Assembly (NCBI GenBank): GCA_029260555.1
Contig: JAJDCZ010000010.1
Coordinates: 21,305 to 85,304 of the forward strand
Direction of reading: 5' to 3'
Source of the DNA: Phycisphaerales bacterium
Lineage (GTDB): Bacteria; Planctomycetota; Phycisphaerae; Phycisphaerales; UBA1924
Length of the DNA: 64,000 nt
Below, piece after piece: positions 56,073-63,436 of the stretch. The notes below the pieces were generated by a model that saw only the letters and a program-made list of their open reading frames with translations, was not told the DNA's origin and did not search any database. The stretch's first letter is position 1; the number at the start of each line of letters is the position of its first letter. The translations under genes and the position numbers were made by a program.

Positions 56073-56096
56073 AGGGAGGGGGGTGGAGGGGGGGTT
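56073..56096. repeat. G-run tract after the FG-GAP gene
   Basis: Runs of 4-7 G separated by single A or T bases lie between the FG-GAP stop and the HNH start. Similar tracts occur elsewhere in the window. Confidence 0.7.
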
Positions 56097-56129
56097 GCAT
56101 CGTGTGTTCTTTCCTGTCATCCTGGTGTG

Positions 56130-56903
56130 ATGGGGCTATCACGACGCGGCACCAAATGGACTTGGGATGAAACGCTGATCGCGTTTGGCTTGTATTGCCG
56201 GACACCCTTTGGCAAACTCCACCAGAGCAACCCGGACATCATCGCGCTGGCCGGGGTGCTGGGGCGAACACCATCTTCGGTGGGCATGAAGGGTTGTAAC
56301 TTTGCCAGCCTTGATCCTGCTCAACAAGAGCGAGGCATTAAGGGTCTTGCCAATCGCGGTCACCTTGAGCAGGAGGTGTGGGACAAGTTCCATGCCGACA
56401 GTCAGGCGGTGGCTCTGGAAGTGGCCGAGGCCGAGGCACGCCTTATTCAGACCACAGGCTCACCTGATGAGCCAGAACTGACACCGCCTGATGGCCCGAC
56501 TGAATCCGCGCAGACGGTGCGTGTGCGGCGGGTACAGAGCTTTTTCCGTAGTGCGGTTCTGGCAATCTATGACAACCGCTGCGCCTTGACGGGTCTTAAG
56601 GTTCCCACGCTGCTCAACGCCAGCCACATTGTGCCATGGTCAGCCAGCCCCAAACGCCGGGCCGACCCGAGCAACGGCTTGCTGCTCAACGCACTGCACG
56701 ACCGTGCGTTTGATCGCGGGCTGATCACACTGGACGAAGATTTCCGCGTGGTGCTGTCATCACAACTCAGGGACCACTGTGTGAACGACACACATCAGCA
56801 ATCCTTCCTGGCCTTCGCAGGCTCACCAATCAAACTCCCCAAGCGATTCATGCCAGACCCGACAGCGCTTGCGTACCACCGGGAGCATGTGTTCAAGGAA
56901 TAA
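56130..56903 (+). CDS. HNH endonuclease family protein
   Basis: 257 residues from ATG 56130 (a GTG one codon earlier is also possible). The N-terminal part (WTWDETLIAFGLYCRTPFGK ... NPDIIALAGVLGRTPSSVGM) is a small DNA-binding-like helical region often found with this HNH type. The C-terminal HNH_2-type domain has YDNRCALTGLKVPTLLNASHIVPWS and NGLLLNALHDRAFDRGLITL, with His, Asn and His in the right order. Such proteins are annotated as putative restriction endonucleases; no methylase or partner is adjacent, so activity is unknown. It lies between copies A and B of the long repeat. Confidence 0.85.
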   Translation: MGLSRRGTKWTWDETLIAFGLYCRTPFGKLHQSNPDIIALAGVLGRTPSSVGMKGCNFASLDPAQQERGIKGLANRGHLEQEVWDKFHADSQAVALEVAEAEARLIQTTGSPDEPELTPPDGPTESAQTVRVRRVQSFFRSAVLAIYDNRCALTGLKVPTLLNASHIVPWSASPKRRADPSNGLLLNALHDRAFDRGLITLDEDFRVVLSSQLRDHCVNDTHQQSFLAFAGSPIKLPKRFMPDPTALAYHREHVFKE

Positions 56904-56922
56904 GAGTACTCCATCCATCCCC

Positions 56923-57159
56923 GTGTGCCATGCACAGGGAGCGGGTGGGGAGGGGGGAAAGGTGGGGAGGGGGGAGTCTTCGAGTCGTGTGTGTCTTTGT
57001 GTAGCCGGGTGCCGTGGCCACTGGTTCGAGTGGCCACGATTCCTACAACTCGATCATGGCCACGCAAAGCCGTGACCATGAAACCCACCTTCCCCACCGA
57101 TTCAAATCTACACAAGAACTCGCCCCAGACCGTGCCACTGATCAGTCCTCTGGTCAGTG
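56923..57159 (+). repeat. Long dispersed repeat, copy B (about 237 bp, includes hairpin copy 4)
   Basis: Begins GTGCCATGCACAGGGAG, has a longer G-run tract than copy A, then matches copy A almost base for base. It contains perfect GTGGCCACT/AGTGGCCAC arms (57014-57022, 57029-57037), a second imperfect hairpin around CATGGCCACG, and ends in the REP-like hairpin at 57132-57159. Confidence 0.85.
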
Positions 57160-57174
57160 CTCTATAAAACGCTG

Positions 57175-57266
57175 GGGTGCCACTACTCGATGCGCAGCAG
57201 CGCAGTAGTGGCTTGAATAGACGAACGAAGACACTACTGCGCCGAAGACGGCGAGTCGTGGCACCC
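57175..57266. repeat. Nested palindromic element
   Basis: The outer arms GGGTGCCAC (57175-57183) and GTGGCACCC (57258-57266) are perfect complements. Inside, GCCACTACT (57179-57187) pairs with AGTAGTGGC (57204-57212), and GCGCAGTAGT (57200-57209) pairs with ACTACTGCGC (57233-57242), so two mutually exclusive inner folds are possible. Ends share GTGCCAC with the REP-like hairpins. Confidence 0.7.
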
Positions 57267-57321
57267 ATGCCCCCCATCCTCCCCCACGGAATCAAATCTT
57301 CACAAGAACTCATCCGTAACC

Positions 57322-57349
57322 GTGCCACAGACCAGTCCTCTGGTCAGTG
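57322..57349 (+). repeat. REP-like hairpin, copy 5
   Basis: GTGCCACAGACCAGTCCTCT then GGTCAGTG. Relative to copy 1 the left arm has ACCAG where copy 1 has ATCAG, restoring pairing with CTGGT in the right arm; a new mismatch is elsewhere in the stem. Confidence 0.7.
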
Positions 57350-57383
57350 CTTTTGAACATCCCACCCTCATCCCGCAATAAAA

Positions 57384-57411
57384 CACTGATCTGAGAACAG
57401 ATCAGTGGCAC
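57384..57411 (-). repeat. REP-like hairpin, copy 6 (inverted)
   Basis: CACTGATCTG/CAGATCAGTG, a perfect 10-bp stem with the loop AGAA, ending in GGCAC. It lies about 60 bp before the tracrRNA terminator. Confidence 0.75.
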
Positions 57412-57469
57412 TCCACATCTCGCGCTCACTCCGTGGCCATCTACTGTTGCAGTGGCCGAGCAAGTCCAT

Positions 57470-57506
57470 AAAAAAGGCCGGCGATTCCAGGTAAGGAACG
57501 GTCGGC
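57470..57506 (-). terminator. Intrinsic terminator of the tracrRNA
   Basis: On the - strand GCCGACCGTTCC (57506-57495) pairs with GGAATCGCCGGC (57488-57477) in 10 of 12 positions around a 6-nt loop, then a C and six T (57475-57470). This is a standard Rho-independent layout and sets the 3' end of the predicted tracrRNA. Confidence 0.75.
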
Positions 57507-57654
57507 TGGGTCGCTCCGTGGAGCGGTGCCTGCGAAAAAGAGAAAAGCCGGAGGCACAGGGGTTACCCGGGCTACGGCGGTCGCCCGAAGGCGGTGCCTG
57601 CGAACTAATGTCTTATTGCGACAAACTTGTACGCGAGGCGGGATCAATTACACT
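57470..57654 (-). ncRNA. Predicted tracrRNA of the type II-C CRISPR system
   Basis: The - strand from 57654 carries an anti-repeat. Its first 21 nt (57654-57634) match the array's + strand repeat at 20 positions, the exception being a U that can wobble-pair with G in crRNA. A divergent bulge of 13 nt follows (57633-57621), then CGCAAT (57620-57615) that pairs with the GTTGCG end of the crRNA repeat. This is the lower stem, bulge, upper stem layout of repeat:anti-repeat duplexes. The tail has hairpins at 57582-57593 (CGCC-UUCG-GGCG on the RNA) and 57512-57525, a duplicated 14-mer (57523-57536 and 57591-57604), and ends at an intrinsic terminator. Predicted length is about 185 nt. It is required to guide Cas9 and for crRNA processing by RNase III. 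Confidence 0.85.
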
Positions 57655-57660
57655 GTTCAA

Positions 57661-57689
57661 AGTATACACTTTAGATCGAATCTTGTCAA
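57661..57689 (-). promoter_or_regulatory. tracrRNA promoter
   Basis: On the - strand TTGACA (57689-57684) and TATACT (57666-57661) are separated by exactly 17 bp, an almost consensus sigma-70-type promoter. The expected start, 7 nt downstream, falls at 57654, the first base of the anti-repeat. Confidence 0.8.
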
Positions 57690-57711
57690 GTCTTTGATAT
57701 GTCTGTACAAT
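57683..57711 (+). promoter_or_regulatory. cas9 operon promoter, sharing its -35 with the tracrRNA promoter
   Basis: On the + strand TTGTCA (57683-57688) and TACAAT (57706-57711) are 17 bp apart, 31 bp before the cas9 start. The -35 is the opposite strand of the tracrRNA -35: both lie in the palindrome CTTGTCAAG (57682-57690). RNA polymerase could hardly occupy both at once. Confidence 0.65.
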
Positions 57712-57742
57712 ATCCAAACACAATGTGTAAGGAGATTGTTGA

Positions 57743-60700
57743 ATGAAGACACTTGGACTGGATATCGGCTCAAACTCAGTGGGTTCGGCGTGGGTGGACA
57801 CTTCAAGCAAAACGATCAGAATGGGTGTGAGCGTGTTTCCTGCGGGAGTAAAGGAAACAGACAAAGAACGCGGCGCACCAAAGAATCAGGCTCGACGGGA
57901 AGCTCGATCCATGATGCGTTCGATCCGCAGGCGTGCAGAGAGGAAGCGGAAGCTCCGGGCGTTGCTCGTAGAAACTGGATTGTTACCTAAGAATCCTGAC
58001 GACTTTGACAGACTGGTACGATCAAACCGGTGGCCTATTTCGGAAACGCTACCCGAAGGCGACAAAGACCGCACGGTGTGGCACCTTCGTGTTGAGGCGA
58101 TGGAGCGTAAGTTGCACCCATTCGAGTTTGGGCGCGTGCTCGTCCACCTCAACCAACGGCGCGGTGCGCTCGGGGTTGAGATTGATACAGAGGAAGTTGA
58201 CGGCGAAGAAGTCAGCAAGGGAGATACTAAAAAGAAAAAGGACAAAATAGAGAAAAGGGAAAGCGAAAAGGTTAAGCAAGCGATTATCCGACTGAATAAC
58301 CAGCTCGATGGACGAACCATCGGGCAGTTCATGCTCGCAGAGATGCTCAAGCGGCGAACACCGATCACAGGCAAGAACACCGACTACGCCCAGGGGCCGA
58401 TCCGGAATCGGCGGGATTCCTACGAGTTTCACGCCGATCGAACGATGGTGCGGGATGAGTTCAACCGGATATGGATGAAACAGGCCGAGTTTGGTGGTGA
58501 GTTGGCATTACTCTTAACCGACAGCCTCAAAGAGAAACTCGACAGCCCGGACTCTGAGGACATCTGGCGTGAGCAAGGGGCGATCTTTGGCCAGCGTAAA
58601 ACCTACTGGGACACCGGCACACTCGGGCGGTGCGATCTGGAACCGACCGATCGGTGCTGCCCGAAGCGGGACATGTACGCCCAGCACTACCGCGTGATCG
58701 AGACGGTCAACAACATCAGAGTCATGAAGCGTGGTGCATCTGAGCGGGGGCTGACTCCTTGCGAACGCGATACGGTAATCGCAGCACTTCGCAAGACCAA
58801 GATCGCAAAGGTCGCAACCGTCCGAACCGCGCTCAAGATTGACAAACGCTCACTCAAGAAGATCGACGAGACCGAGGACTTCTATTCGCTGAATATCGAA
58901 CGCGACGAAGAGCGAGAGATCAACACAGATCCGTTCTGGCGTGAGATTGTGCATGGTGTCTTTGGTGAGGACCGCTGGAACGCGATGGACGAGAAGGCAC
59001 GAGAGAGTGTCAATCGGGCCTTGCTCCGATTTGACAAGGACGCTGGCGGGCACGAGCAGCGGCTGCGCACGGGTTGCCGGGATTGGTGGGGTCTCGATGA
59101 AGAGCAGACCGAAGCCTTGGTCAAATCTTGGAAAGCCCGCGGGCGAACCGAGAACCGAATGAGCATATCCCGCCGGGCGATCCGCAATGTGCTGCCGTAT
59201 ATGGAACGGTACGACGAAGAACGACAACGCTGGCGAACACAAATCGAGGCAAAACAGATGTTTGCACTCGATCCGGAGGCAATCGACCAGACCACGGGGA
59301 ATACCGCCACACGCGAGCAGCGTGTAAGGTATGCACACGACATCCACTGCGAGAAACTTCGGCATGTCCTGCTGACACAACTCGACGGTGATGTTGATGC
59401 GTATGAGAAGCTGCTCAAACTCCGTGGCTCGACCAAAGACTCCCGACACTTTGAGGCCAAGCATCCGGACTTGCTCCCACCAGCACCGATGATGTCTAAC
59501 CCTGTGGTGCGCAAGGCGATCCACGAGGTGCGTCGACATGTCATGGCTCATATTGCAGCAGCCGGGTGCAAGCCTGACCGTGTGGTGATCGAACTTGCCC
59601 GCGAAGCCCGGCAATCGGGAAAGGTGCGTGACGCCGTACTCAAGCGAAATCGGAATCGGAACGATATTCGCAAGAAGATCACCAGCGACTACCTGCACGC
59701 CGGACTCTCAAAGAACCAACTCCGCATGGCCCAGGACCGGGTGTTGTTGTGTCGCAGGCAAAGGGGTATTTGTGCCTACTCGCGGAATCCGGATGGCAGC
59801 GGCGTAGCAATCTCCGAGCGGGCCGCCGCCAAGGGATGTACTGATGATGGAATATCGTTAGAGGTCGATCACATCGTGCCTTACAGCCGATGCGGTGATA
59901 ACAGCTTGAACAACAAGGTCCTCTGTTATGTCAAGCAAAACCGCGGCAAGGGTAAAAAGACAGTCAAAGAATGGTGGAAAAATGCGTTCGAAGATAGAAT
60001 CCAACCACTTGCTTTCATTGAGAAACACAAAAAAACAACTCCAGGTGATTACTTCACTAAGAAAGACTACGCCCGGCTGTGGGAGAACCTGACCCGTGAG
60101 GTCAAACCTGAAGATGAATGGAGAAAATCGCAGCTCACCGATACAGCCTACGCGGGAACGCAGGTGATGGAATACCTGCGCGATGCGCTCTTTGATGGTG
60201 TCCAGAAGTCCAAGGGCAGCCGCGGTGTGTACGAAACCAATGGGCGCTATACCTACATGCTTGGTCGGGACTGGCAACTCATTGAAAAGGGCGGTAAAGA
60301 TCGCGATGACCACCGGCATCACGCTGTCGATGCTGTGGTGATTGCTCTGACCGAGCCGTACCAACTATTGCCGGTGCTTGCCAAACAAGCCGAGGATGCC
60401 GAGGAATACCACGATCGGACAGGCTACTGGCCAAAGCGTGACCCAGATCCAACACGGAGGCTCATCCCCAAGGCATGGGAGGACCATCTTGAACTCCGCA
60501 CTCAGGTCATGGCCGAGAAAGCCGCTCTTCTCGTCAGCCACCGGCCGGTGAAAACGAAGCTGGTTGGTGCGCTCCACAAGGCGAACCCGTTTGGTTGTTT
60601 ACCTGAACACAAGGGGCTATTCACACGGCGGATCAAAGTTGAAGAACTCAATTTTGCACACCTCCGACCCCCGATCTCTGAAAAGACGAAAGACGCAGTC

Positions 60701-61867
60701 CAGCGTATCGCCCACGAATGGTTACAGTCGCACCTTGGAGGGACTGATGCGTCACGCGCTGATAAAAAGAAAGCCAAGGACTACGCCGAGCGGATCGTCG
60801 CTTCCTCAAGCTACAAACCAAGACTGGTTGACCCCGCAATCGGTAAGGGTGGCCTGGCGCGCGATGTTGACCTGCGGAAGCAGCTTTATGCTTGTGTCGA
60901 TCAATGGTGTCGACAGCAGGACAACGGTTTTACTGCCGACAATTTCACGACGAAGGGCAAAGTTGCAGAAGTAATGGTAAAGCATGACGCATTTCGGCAC
61001 AAATCAGGAGTGCCGATTCGGACTGTCATTCTGCTTCGCACCATGAAGGACCCACCGAGTATCGGACTGCGGCGATGGGATGATCAGCAGCACAAGATGG
61101 TTCTTGTCGAGAAGAATCGGGAAATGGGGCAGGTTTACTCATCCGATCGCATCTTTGAGGGCCAGAATAATCACCACATTCCAATTCGTGAAGACGAGAA
61201 GGGTATGTGGTCTGGCAATGTTGTGACTGCATACGACGCTCTGCGGCGCGTCAGACAAGGGCACGGCCAAGCGGTGGATCGATCAGACGATACAGAGAGA
61301 GGTGGGCGTTTCATCATGTCTCTGGCTGAGGGCGAGACAATCCATATGTGCCATCCTGACACTCAGGAACCGGGCTACTTTGTCGTCTTCAAGCTCGACA
61401 ACCCACGCACAATACACTTCAAGCACCACACTGATGCACGACTCGCTGGGGGACGCAAGGAAGTAATCGAAGCCAGTGGCAAGATGAAGGCTATTGAGAT
61501 TCCTGGCTCCAAGCGTGAAGATATCGCGGTTGTTGTGTCTGATATCAAGAAGAAGTGCTCGTTTTCGGACGGCACACCTCCAATAAAAGTCCGCGTCTCA
61601 CCACTTGGAGAGATTACAGACATCGACGAACGCATCCGTCCTGTAGAAGCCGAACTGTCGGATCTTGACCCGCGCGTAGTCACCATTGCAAAAGAGGCAT
61701 TGGCACTTCGCCAACAGCACCCTAGCCGAAACAAAGATAAGAAAACAGGCAAGCCTCTGCCCGGTTCATGGCGTTGGATGCTCAGGCAACTCGAAGACCA
61801 AGGGATTGAAGCAAAATACGCTCCAGAACTAACCCCTGCATTAAGACTCCTCAAAGAGAGCGATTGA
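57743..61867 (+). CDS. cas9: CRISPR-associated endonuclease Cas9, type II-C, unusually long
   Basis: 1374 residues; AAGGAG 8 nt upstream fixes the ATG. RuvC-I is LGLDIGSNSVGSAW (Asp7). The Arg-rich bridge helix spans about 48-80 (RREARSMMRSIRRRAERKRK). RuvC-II is RVVIELAREARQ (Glu about 616), the HNH domain has CAYSRNPDG and LEVDHIVPYSRCGDNSLNNK (about 705-725, His about 708), and RuvC-III is HRHHAVDAVVIAL (His/Asp about 859-862). All catalytic residues are present, so both DNA strands should be cut. A Lys/Glu-rich insertion lies near 155-180. About 500 residues follow RuvC-III, much longer than in typical II-C enzymes of 1000-1100 residues, so the wedge and PAM-interacting part is enlarged. 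The cas9-cas1-cas2 order without csn2 or cas4 indicates II-C. Confidence 0.97.
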   Translation: MKTLGLDIGSNSVGSAWVDTSSKTIRMGVSVFPAGVKETDKERGAPKNQARREARSMMRSIRRRAERKRKLRALLVETGLLPKNPDDFDRLVRSNRWPISETLPEGDKDRTVWHLRVEAMERKLHPFEFGRVLVHLNQRRGALGVEIDTEEVDGEEVSKGDTKKKKDKIEKRESEKVKQAIIRLNNQLDGRTIGQFMLAEMLKRRTPITGKNTDYAQGPIRNRRDSYEFHADRTMVRDEFNRIWMKQAEFGGELALLLTDSLKEKLDSPDSEDIWREQGAIFGQRKTYWDTGTLGRCDLEPTDRCCPKRDMYAQHYRVIETVNNIRVMKRGASERGLTPCERDTVIAALRKTKIAKVATVRTALKIDKRSLKKIDETEDFYSLNIERDEEREINTDPFWREIVHGVFGEDRWNAMDEKARESVNRALLRFDKDAGGHEQRLRTGCRDWWGLDEEQTEALVKSWKARGRTENRMSISRRAIRNVLPYMERYDEERQRWRTQIEAKQMFALDPEAIDQTTGNTATREQRVRYAHDIHCEKLRHVLLTQLDGDVDAYEKLLKLRGSTKDSRHFEAKHPDLLPPAPMMSNPVVRKAIHEVRRHVMAHIAAAGCKPDRVVIELAREARQSGKVRDAVLKRNRNRNDIRKKITSDYLHAGLSKNQLRMAQDRVLLCRRQRGICAYSRNPDGSGVAISERAAAKGCTDDGISLEVDHIVPYSRCGDNSLNNKVLCYVKQNRGKGKKTVKEWWKNAFEDRIQPLAFIEKHKKTTPGDYFTKKDYARLWENLTREVKPEDEWRKSQLTDTAYAGTQVMEYLRDALFDGVQKSKGSRGVYETNGRYTYMLGRDWQLIEKGGKDRDDHRHHAVDAVVIALTEPYQLLPVLAKQAEDAEEYHDRTGYWPKRDPDPTRRLIPKAWEDHLELRTQVMAEKAALLVSHRPVKTKLVGALHKANPFGCLPEHKGLFTRRIKVEELNFAHLRPPISEKTKDAVQRIAHEWLQSHLGGTDASRADKKKAKDYAERIVASSSYKPRLVDPAIGKGGLARDVDLRKQLYACVDQWCRQQDNGFTADNFTTKGKVAEVMVKHDAFRHKSGVPIRTVILLRTMKDPPSIGLRRWDDQQHKMVLVEKNREMGQVYSSDRIFEGQNNHHIPIREDEKGMWSGNVVTAYDALRRVRQGHGQAVDRSDDTERGGRFIMSLAEGETIHMCHPDTQEPGYFVVFKLDNPRTIHFKHHTDARLAGGRKEVIEASGKMKAIEIPGSKREDIAVVVSDIKKKCSFSDGTPPIKVRVSPLGEITDIDERIRPVEAELSDLDPRVVTIAKEALALRQQHPSRNKDKKTGKPLPGSWRWMLRQLEDQGIEAKYAPELTPALRLLKESD

Positions 61868-61927
61868 ACCGGCTTCGCTTGACGAACATGTCTCAAGCCT
61901 TGCCCTCATCAACCCGATGCGTCCCAT

Positions 61928-63064
61928 ATGGCGCGTCGGACCATTGAGATCAGCCGCAACCCTGCCCATCTGGCCATCAGCCGTGGTCAACTGCTCATTA
62001 TCCCCAAGCACAATGATGATGGGCACAAAACCCGCACCCAGCGTGATACACAACGCCATGCAGATCATGATGCGCAAAACCATGAATGCAACGATCGCTA
62101 CACAAACCGGCCCGATCTGCCCACGCTGGCGACGCTTCGCAACCGCATCCCCGCTGAAGACATCGGCCTGCTGGTCGTAGATCACGCCCAGACCACCTAC
62201 ACCCATTCCGCTCTGGCAACCCTTGCCGGTGCAGGGGCATCGGTTGTCGTCTGTGGCGATGATCACCTGCCCGCAGGCATCCTCATGCCCGTTTCAAGTC
62301 ACACCCAGCAGGTCTGGCGCGTTGCCGATCAGATCGACTGCTCCAGGGTGCTCAAGAAACAGCTCTGGCAAACCATTATCCAGGCCAAGATCAAGGCTCA
62401 GGCTTGTGCCTTGCCTGCCCAAAGTGACCAGCAGAATCGACTCACCATGATGGCTCGCCGGGTTCGCTCTGGTGATGCTGGCAACACCGAGGCTCAGGCT
62501 GCCCGTTTCTACTGGCAGGCATTCTTCCCGCCCCAGCCCAACTGGCGTTTCAAGCGCTCTCCCGGGAGCGGCACTGATTCAACGCCACCCAACAATCTGC
62601 TGGACTATGGCTATGCCATTCTCCGCGCTGCGGTGGCTCGCGCCCTCGTCGGAGCCGGTCTGCTGCCGGTGATCGGCATTCAGCACGCCAATCGCTCCAA
62701 TGCCTTTTGCCTGGCTGATGACCTTGTCGAACCCTTGCGGCCCATGATCGACACGCGCGTAAAGCGGCTGTTCAATGCTGGAAGAGACACGCTGGATCAA
62801 CCCACCAAGGCCGAACTGCTGCTCGTACTCACCGCCACCGTGAGAACAGGCGAGTGTGAATCAGCCACCATCGGTCCGCTGGATGCTGCTCTGGGCCGAT
62901 ATGCTGCCAGTCTGGCCCAGTCTTATGCCAGTGGCAAGGTACAACTGCTGATCCCGGTTGAAGCCCCATCCACCCACCCCACCCCCACCCACGCCCCCAC
63001 CCACGCCCCCACCCCTGACCCTGACCATTGCCCAAATAACCCGTCGGCAGATTCTCATGCCTGA
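61928..63064 (+). CDS. cas1: CRISPR integrase Cas1 with an N-terminal insertion and Pro/Thr/His tail
   Basis: 378 residues, longer than the usual about 300 of type II. The start RTIEISRNPAHLAISRGQLLI is the normal Cas1 beginning, but about residues 28-72 form a hydrophilic insertion rich in His, Asp, Asn, Gln and Arg before EDIGLLVVDH resumes. The catalytic Glu is in GDAGNTEAQAAR, the His in GIQHANRSNAF and the Asp/Glu in LADDLVEPLRP. Cas1 with Cas2 inserts new spacers into the array. The last about 35 residues are a repeat of Thr-His-Ala-Pro (THPTPTHAPTHAPTP) encoded by C-run simple sequence. It starts 60 bp after cas9 and its last 8 bp overlap cas2. Confidence 0.95.
   Translation: MARRTIEISRNPAHLAISRGQLLIIPKHNDDGHKTRTQRDTQRHADHDAQNHECNDRYTNRPDLPTLATLRNRIPAEDIGLLVVDHAQTTYTHSALATLAGAGASVVVCGDDHLPAGILMPVSSHTQQVWRVADQIDCSRVLKKQLWQTIIQAKIKAQACALPAQSDQQNRLTMMARRVRSGDAGNTEAQAARFYWQAFFPPQPNWRFKRSPGSGTDSTPPNNLLDYGYAILRAAVARALVGAGLLPVIGIQHANRSNAFCLADDLVEPLRPMIDTRVKRLFNAGRDTLDQPTKAELLLVLTATVRTGECESATIGPLDAALGRYAASLAQSYASGKVQLLIPVEAPSTHPTPTHAPTHAPTPDPDHCPNNPSADSHA
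62969..63015. repeat. C-rich simple-sequence tract at the cas1 3' end
   Basis: Tandem copies of CCCACC and CCCACG-like hexamers encode the Pro/Thr/His tail of Cas1. It lies about 40 bp before the cas2 start, so changes in its length would alter cas1-cas2 coupling if not a multiple of three. Confidence 0.75.
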
Positions 63065-63389
63065 TCTTTCTGGATATCGCTTCATGTGGGTACTGACCAT
63101 GTTTGACCTGCCGACGGACACCAAAATCGCTCGCAGGCAATACACCCAGTTTCGCAAGGCATTATTGAAAGATGGGTTTGTGATGATGCAGTATTCCGTG
63201 TATATTAGACACTGTGCCAGCCGTGAAAACGCCACGGTTCACATCCAGCGTGTCGAGGCCGCGGTGCCCTCAGACGGAGAAGTTCGTGTCATCACCATCA
63301 CCGACAAACAGTTCGAGCGGATGCGCATTTTCTGGGGAAAACGGCGCATGCCACCAGAAGCCCCACCGGCCCAGCTCGAATTGTTCTAG
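63057..63389 (+). CDS. cas2: CRISPR-associated protein Cas2
   Basis: 110 residues from ATG 63057: MPDLSGYRFMWVLTMFDLPTD, with the ferredoxin-like fold and the conserved Asp in MFDLP, followed by RQYTQFRKALLKDGFVMMQYSVYIR and the type II-like C-terminus (VRVITITDKQFERMRIF ... AQLELF). Cas2 is the structural core of the Cas1-Cas2 integrase. The frame is open upstream, but there it only reads the Pro-rich tract of cas1. It overlaps cas1 by 8 bp; the array begins 47 bp after its stop. Confidence 0.96.
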   Translation: MPDLSGYRFMWVLTMFDLPTDTKIARRQYTQFRKALLKDGFVMMQYSVYIRHCASRENATVHIQRVEAAVPSDGEVRVITITDKQFERMRIFWGKRRMPPEAPPAQLELF

Positions 63390-63436
63390 CTGGAACCGGT
63401 GGAACCCTCTGCATGGCCGACACTTACGAGGGATCT

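Larger units (their letters stand above)
56904..57469. other. Repeat-rich region between the HNH gene and the CRISPR locus
   Basis: No gene was recognised. It contains long repeat copy B, a structured palindromic element at 57175-57266, a partial repeat copy with hairpin at 57267-57349 and an inverted hairpin copy at 57384-57411. Confidence 0.7.

Noticed and set aside
54704..56120. Two long open frames on the - strand across the FG-GAP gene (438 and 365 codons)
   Set aside because: They are by-products of the 159-bp tandem repeat, which keeps several frames open; their predicted proteins are low-complexity and have no signal, motif or ribosome site.
61841..62266. Antisense frame over the cas1 insertion with a hydrophobic, membrane-like stretch
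   Set aside because: The antisense of polar His/Asp/Asn codons tends to encode hydrophobic residues; the frame has no start signal and cas1 continues normally on both sides.
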